DNA of 51,447 nucleotides from JAVKFF01 sp040226215. GTDB taxonomy: Bacteria; Pseudomonadota; Alphaproteobacteria; DSM-16000; Inquilinaceae. The stretch is from the NCBI GenBank assembly GCA_040226215.1, contig JAVKFF010000159.1, positions 1-51,447 of the forward strand, in the 5' to 3' direction. Made by a program: the position numbers and the translations under genes. Below, one piece after another: positions 48,469 through 51,447 of this stretch. The notes under the pieces are model-generated. The model was given only the letters and a program-made list of their open reading frames with translations, had not been told where the DNA came from and made no database searches. Positions within the stretch are counted from its first letter, which is position 1, and each line of letters opens with the position of its first letter.

Positions 48469-48685
48469 GGTCGCCCTTCATGGTGGTTACGCGGGGGCAC
48501 GGGGGCCGGATTGCGGCGGCAAGGGACCACAGGCGGACAACCGCGTCCAGCCGCGATTTTGTCGCGCGAACCCGGCGTGGCGCGCAAGCCTGCCGCGTGA
48601 CCGGGCATTCCCCCTCGACCGGCGGCGGGCGCCGTGATAGCGAGCGGGTGCTTCAGGTACTGCCCGCAACCGGCATCGACGACCC

Positions 48686-50032
48686 ATGACGACTGAGATC
48701 GACGACGCGACGCTGGACCGCATGATCGGCAGGATCCGGGCGCGCGAGACGGTGGCCGCAGTGATCGGGCTCGGCTATGTCGGGCTGCCCCTGGCCATCG
48801 CCCTGGTCGAGGCCGGCTACACGGTGATCGGCGTCGATACCGATCCCGAGAAGCCGCGGCATCTCGCCGAGGGCCGCTCCTATCTGCGCCACATCCCGGA
48901 CGCGGCGATCGCCGGTATGGTGGAGTCGGGGCGTTTCCGGGCGACCGTTGAGGCGGCGGCGGCGGAGGCGGAGGTCGTTGTGCTGTGCGTGCCCACCCCC
49001 CTGACCCGGCAGCGCGAGCCCGATCTCAGCTTCGTCAAGGGCACGGCCGAGGCGATCGCACCCCATCTGCGGCCCGGCGTGCTGGTGGTGCTGGAATCGA
49101 CGACATATCCGGGCACGACCGAGGAGGTGCTGATCCCGGCGCTGGAGACCGGGCCGCGCCGGGCCGGGCGCGACCTCTTCGTCGCCTTCGCGCCCGAACG
49201 CGAGGATCCGGGCGTGGCGGATCACACCACGAGCCGCATTCCCAAGGTGATCGGCGGACACGACGATGCCTCGCGCCGTCTCGCCATGGCCTTCTACGAG
49301 CCCGTTGTGCCGGGGCTGGTGCCGGTCGCCAACGCCCGGACCGCCGAGGCGGTCAAGCTGACCGAGAACATCTTCCGGGCGGTGAACATCGCGCTCGTCA
49401 ACGAGCTCAAGGTGGTGTTCGACGCCATGGGCATCGATGTCTGGGAAGTGATCGAGGCGGCGAAGACCAAGCCCTTCGGCTACATGCCCTTCTATCCGGG
49501 ACCCGGACTGGGCGGGCACTGCATTCCCATCGATCCCTTCTATCTAACCTGGAAGGCGCGCGAGTTCGACCTCGCTACCCGTTTCATCGAGCTGGCCGGC
49601 GAGGTGAACACGGCCATGCCGGGGCGTGTCGTGGAGGTGCTGGCGCGGGCGCTCGACCAGCGCCAGGGACGGGGCCTGAGGGATGCGCGCATCGTGCTGC
49701 TGGGCGTCGGCTACAAGAAGAATGTCGGCGATACCCGCGAAAGCCCGGCCCTGAAGATCGCCGACCTCTTGATCGGCCGCGGCGCGCGGGTGATCTTCGT
49801 CGACCCGCATCTGGAGCGTCTGCCGGCGCTCAGACACTTCCCGGACCTGACAGGCCAGCGCATGACGCCCTGGCCTGAGGTCGACTTCGAGGCGGCCGAA
49901 GCGGTGCTGATCGTCACCGACCATGACGATTTCGACTATGCCGAGCTGGACCGGCGGGCGCGCCTCATCGTCGATACCCGCAACGCCATGGCGCGCCACG
50001 GAATCGACACGACCGACGTGATAAAGGCCTGA
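48686..50032 (+). CDS. Nucleotide-sugar 6-dehydrogenase (WbpA/UDP-GlcNAc dehydrogenase type)
   Basis: A 448-residue NAD-dependent enzyme that oxidises the C6 hydroxyl of a UDP-sugar to a uronate. The N-terminal Rossmann motif GLGYVG is at residues 28-33. EAVKLTENIFRAVNIALVNELK forms the central helix, catalytic Cys279 is in PGPGLGGHCIPIDPFYLTWKAREFD, and a C-terminal UDP-binding domain follows (LGVGYKKNVGDTRESPALKIADLL). The sequence YMPFYPGPGLGGHCIPIDPF is closest in my judgement to WbpA-type UDP-N-acetylglucosamine dehydrogenases. Together with the DegT enzyme it supports synthesis of an amino-uronic sugar. The ATG at 48686 has no strong ribosome binding site. Confidence 0.93.
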   Translation: MTTEIDDATLDRMIGRIRARETVAAVIGLGYVGLPLAIALVEAGYTVIGVDTDPEKPRHLAEGRSYLRHIPDAAIAGMVESGRFRATVEAAAAEAEVVVLCVPTPLTRQREPDLSFVKGTAEAIAPHLRPGVLVVLESTTYPGTTEEVLIPALETGPRRAGRDLFVAFAPEREDPGVADHTTSRIPKVIGGHDDASRRLAMAFYEPVVPGLVPVANARTAEAVKLTENIFRAVNIALVNELKVVFDAMGIDVWEVIEAAKTKPFGYMPFYPGPGLGGHCIPIDPFYLTWKAREFDLATRFIELAGEVNTAMPGRVVEVLARALDQRQGRGLRDARIVLLGVGYKKNVGDTRESPALKIADLLIGRGARVIFVDPHLERLPALRHFPDLTGQRMTPWPEVDFEAAEAVLIVTDHDDFDYAELDRRARLIVDTRNAMARHGIDTTDVIKA

Positions 50033-50076
50033 ACCCCGTCCACCCGCCCTGAAGAACCGCGACTACGCCCGTCCCC

Positions 50077-51216
50077 ATGACCGCCGTCCACCTGAGCAAC
50101 GCCCGCCTCGTCCTGCCCGACCGGCTGGAGGAGGGCGGCCTGACCATCGAGGACGGAAGGATCGCCTCGATCGGCGGCGACATGCCCTCGGCGGCGCGCG
50201 AAATCGACCTCGGCGGCGACTATCTGATGCCGGGCCTGGTCGAGCTGCACACCGACCACCTCGAGAAACACCTGCAACCGCGGCCGGGCGTTGCCTGGCC
50301 GCTCGGCCTGGGAGCGGCGATCGCGCATGATGTGCAGGTCGCCGGCGCCGGCATCACCACGGTCTATGACAGCCTTGCGATCGGTGAGTACCGCTCCGGC
50401 CAGGCCCGCCGGCAGATGCTCGATCATGCCATCACGGCAGTCAGCCGGGGCGTCGAATGCGGCGCCTTCCGTGTCGACCACAGGTTGCACTTCCGCTGTG
50501 AGATCTCCGACCCGGCGATGGGAGAGATCATCGCCCGCTACCGCGATCACCCGCTGATCGGCCTGCTGTCCATGATGGACCACACGCCGGGCGACCGGCA
50601 GATCGCGGATATCGACAGCGCGCGTGCCTTCCTGCGTCGCCAGGGCTGGGACGATGCCGCGATCGAGGCCGACCTGGCCGACCGGCGTTCCGCCCAGGCC
50701 CGGCTCGCCGCGCCGCAGCGCCGGCTGGTCAGCGACTGGGCGCGCGACCGGCGGCTGCCGCTCGCCTCCCACGACGATGCGCGGGATGCCCATGTGGTGG
50801 AAGCCGCCGGAGAGGGCGCCGTCATCGCGGAGTTTCCGACGACCCTCGAGGCAGCGCGGGCCGCCCGGCGCCACGGCCTCGCCGTCCTGGTCGGTGCGCC
50901 TAACCTGATCCGGGGCGAGTCCCATTCCGGCAATGTCGCCGCGGCCGACCTGCTCGCCGCCGACGAGGCGGACATCCTGTCCTCCGACTACGTGCCGGCG
51001 GCGCTGCTGCCCGCGGTCTTCCGCGTCGTGGCGGAGGGCTGGCGCGACCTGCCGGCGGCGGTGGCGATGGTGACCGCGACCCCGGCACGCGTTGCCGGGC
51101 TGGCGGATCGCGGCGTCCTGGCGGAAGGCATGCGCGCCGACCTGATCCAGATCGCCCTGGTCGCCGACACGCCGATCGTTCGTCGTGTCTGGAGCGCCGG
51201 CCGCCGGGTGGCGTAG
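50077..51216 (+). CDS. phnM: Alpha-D-ribose 1-methylphosphonate 5-triphosphate diphosphatase
   Basis: This is a 379-residue amidohydrolase of the C-P lyase pathway. The family signature VELHTDHLEKHLQPRPGVAWP is near residue 55. VDHRLHFRCEI, LLSMMDHTPGDRQ, LASHDDARDAHVVEA, AEFPTTLEAA and GAPNLIRGESHSGNVAA follow, and SSDYVPAALLPAVF carries the last metal ligand. It removes pyrophosphate from the phosphonate-ribose intermediate so that C-P lyase can act. No other phn gene lies in the window, and the gene is followed by a palindromic repeat, so its partners must be elsewhere. The ATG at 50077 is used. Confidence 0.96.
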   Translation: MTAVHLSNARLVLPDRLEEGGLTIEDGRIASIGGDMPSAAREIDLGGDYLMPGLVELHTDHLEKHLQPRPGVAWPLGLGAAIAHDVQVAGAGITTVYDSLAIGEYRSGQARRQMLDHAITAVSRGVECGAFRVDHRLHFRCEISDPAMGEIIARYRDHPLIGLLSMMDHTPGDRQIADIDSARAFLRRQGWDDAAIEADLADRRSAQARLAAPQRRLVSDWARDRRLPLASHDDARDAHVVEAAGEGAVIAEFPTTLEAARAARRHGLAVLVGAPNLIRGESHSGNVAAADLLAADEADILSSDYVPAALLPAVFRVVAEGWRDLPAAVAMVTATPARVAGLADRGVLAEGMRADLIQIALVADTPIVRRVWSAGRRVA

Positions 51217-51230
51217 GGGCCGGCGGGGGC

Positions 51231-51362
51231 GGGGTCCCGGGTCAGCGGCGTACCACTGTCGTGCTGCACCGCGCACGGGACGACGCCATTGAATTCAATG
51301 AATTAGCCGTCGTCCCGGATGCTGCGCGGCACGCCAGTGACGCGCTGCTGATCCGGGACCCC
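51231..51362. repeat. 132-bp MITE-like imperfect palindrome
   Basis: The arm 51231-51285 matches the reverse complement of 51308-51362 at about 43 of 55 positions with no gaps; most mismatches are transitions that would still wobble-pair in RNA. The innermost 10 bp (51276-51285 with 51308-51317) are perfect. The centre holds a second perfect palindrome, CATTGAATTCAATG (51287-51300). It lies 15 bases after the phnM stop. It looks like a dispersed intergenic palindromic element and might also act as a terminator. Positions 51363-51447 show nothing recognisable. Confidence 0.65.
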
Positions 51363-51447
51363 GAGCCCGTCTTCTCCGCCTCAGAGCCCCGCCATGGCGT
51401 CGCCGGACTGGTGGCGGAGGGCTAGCTCGTGCGTCGGGTGGGCGTCG

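Overview
The window is a high-GC chromosome segment, most likely from an alphaproteobacterium of the Rhodospirillales or a related group. That placement rests on the families and gene order: murA, DUF2948, hisG, hisD, UPF0262, LMW phosphatase, infA, maf, RNase E/G and yacG in one run, which is typical alphaproteobacterial synteny. Other support comes from a TctCBA uptake system, KatG, and frequent GTGA/ATGA start-stop overlaps. The assignment is inference from gene content; no 16S rRNA is present.

Layout. 1-401: 5' part of an adenine/adenosine deaminase. 664-2880: exported phytase-like esterase. 3030-7019: tripartite tricarboxylate uptake operon tctC-tctB-tctA with its own TetR gene and a palindromic operator in the promoter. 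7205-9432: katG behind a perfect 25-bp Fur/PerR/Irr-type palindrome; the gene is broken by one extra C. 9634-27031: an integrated element of about 17.35 kb bounded by a 47-bp direct repeat of the 3' half of tRNA-Thr(GGT). 27297-35259: housekeeping block (dcd, murA, DUF2948, hisG, hisD, UPF0262, LMW phosphatase, infA, maf, RNase E/G, yacG). 35355-37500: antiporter, a small exported protein and a lipoprotein. 37706-37781: tRNA-Phe. 37937-42047: five overlapping glycosyltransferase genes, probably for a surface polysaccharide. 42186-51216: metallo-hydrolase, oligopeptidase B-like peptidase, NhaA, DegT-type sugar aminotransferase, cyclophilin, nucleotide-sugar dehydrogenase and PhnM. 51231-51362: a MITE-like imperfect palindrome.

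The element is the most interesting part. It has the skeleton of a phage satellite: tyrosine integrase, AlpA-like regulator, helicase, zinc-ribbon/Toprim primase, and a helix-turn-helix protein followed at once by five copies of a 23-bp repeat that look like a replication origin. Downstream lies an unusual structural set: a Nu1/TerS-like HTH protein, a small protein sharing a repeated motif with the tail of an S49 (head-protease type) peptidase, an unknown protein, a 703-residue tail tape measure protein and a lipoprotein. I see no large terminase, portal, capsid, tail tube or baseplate gene. It could be a satellite that carries only a protease and a tape measure to remodel a helper phage, or a tightly packed defective prophage. 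The right end carries small accessory genes (an RHH repressor with a two-TM partner, a pair of tandem paralogues, a cysteine-rich exported protein of AT-rich composition, a SAM methyltransferase) among broken pieces of phage-type DNA-binding proteins.

Gene calls rest on reading the translations and on family knowledge. No database search was possible.
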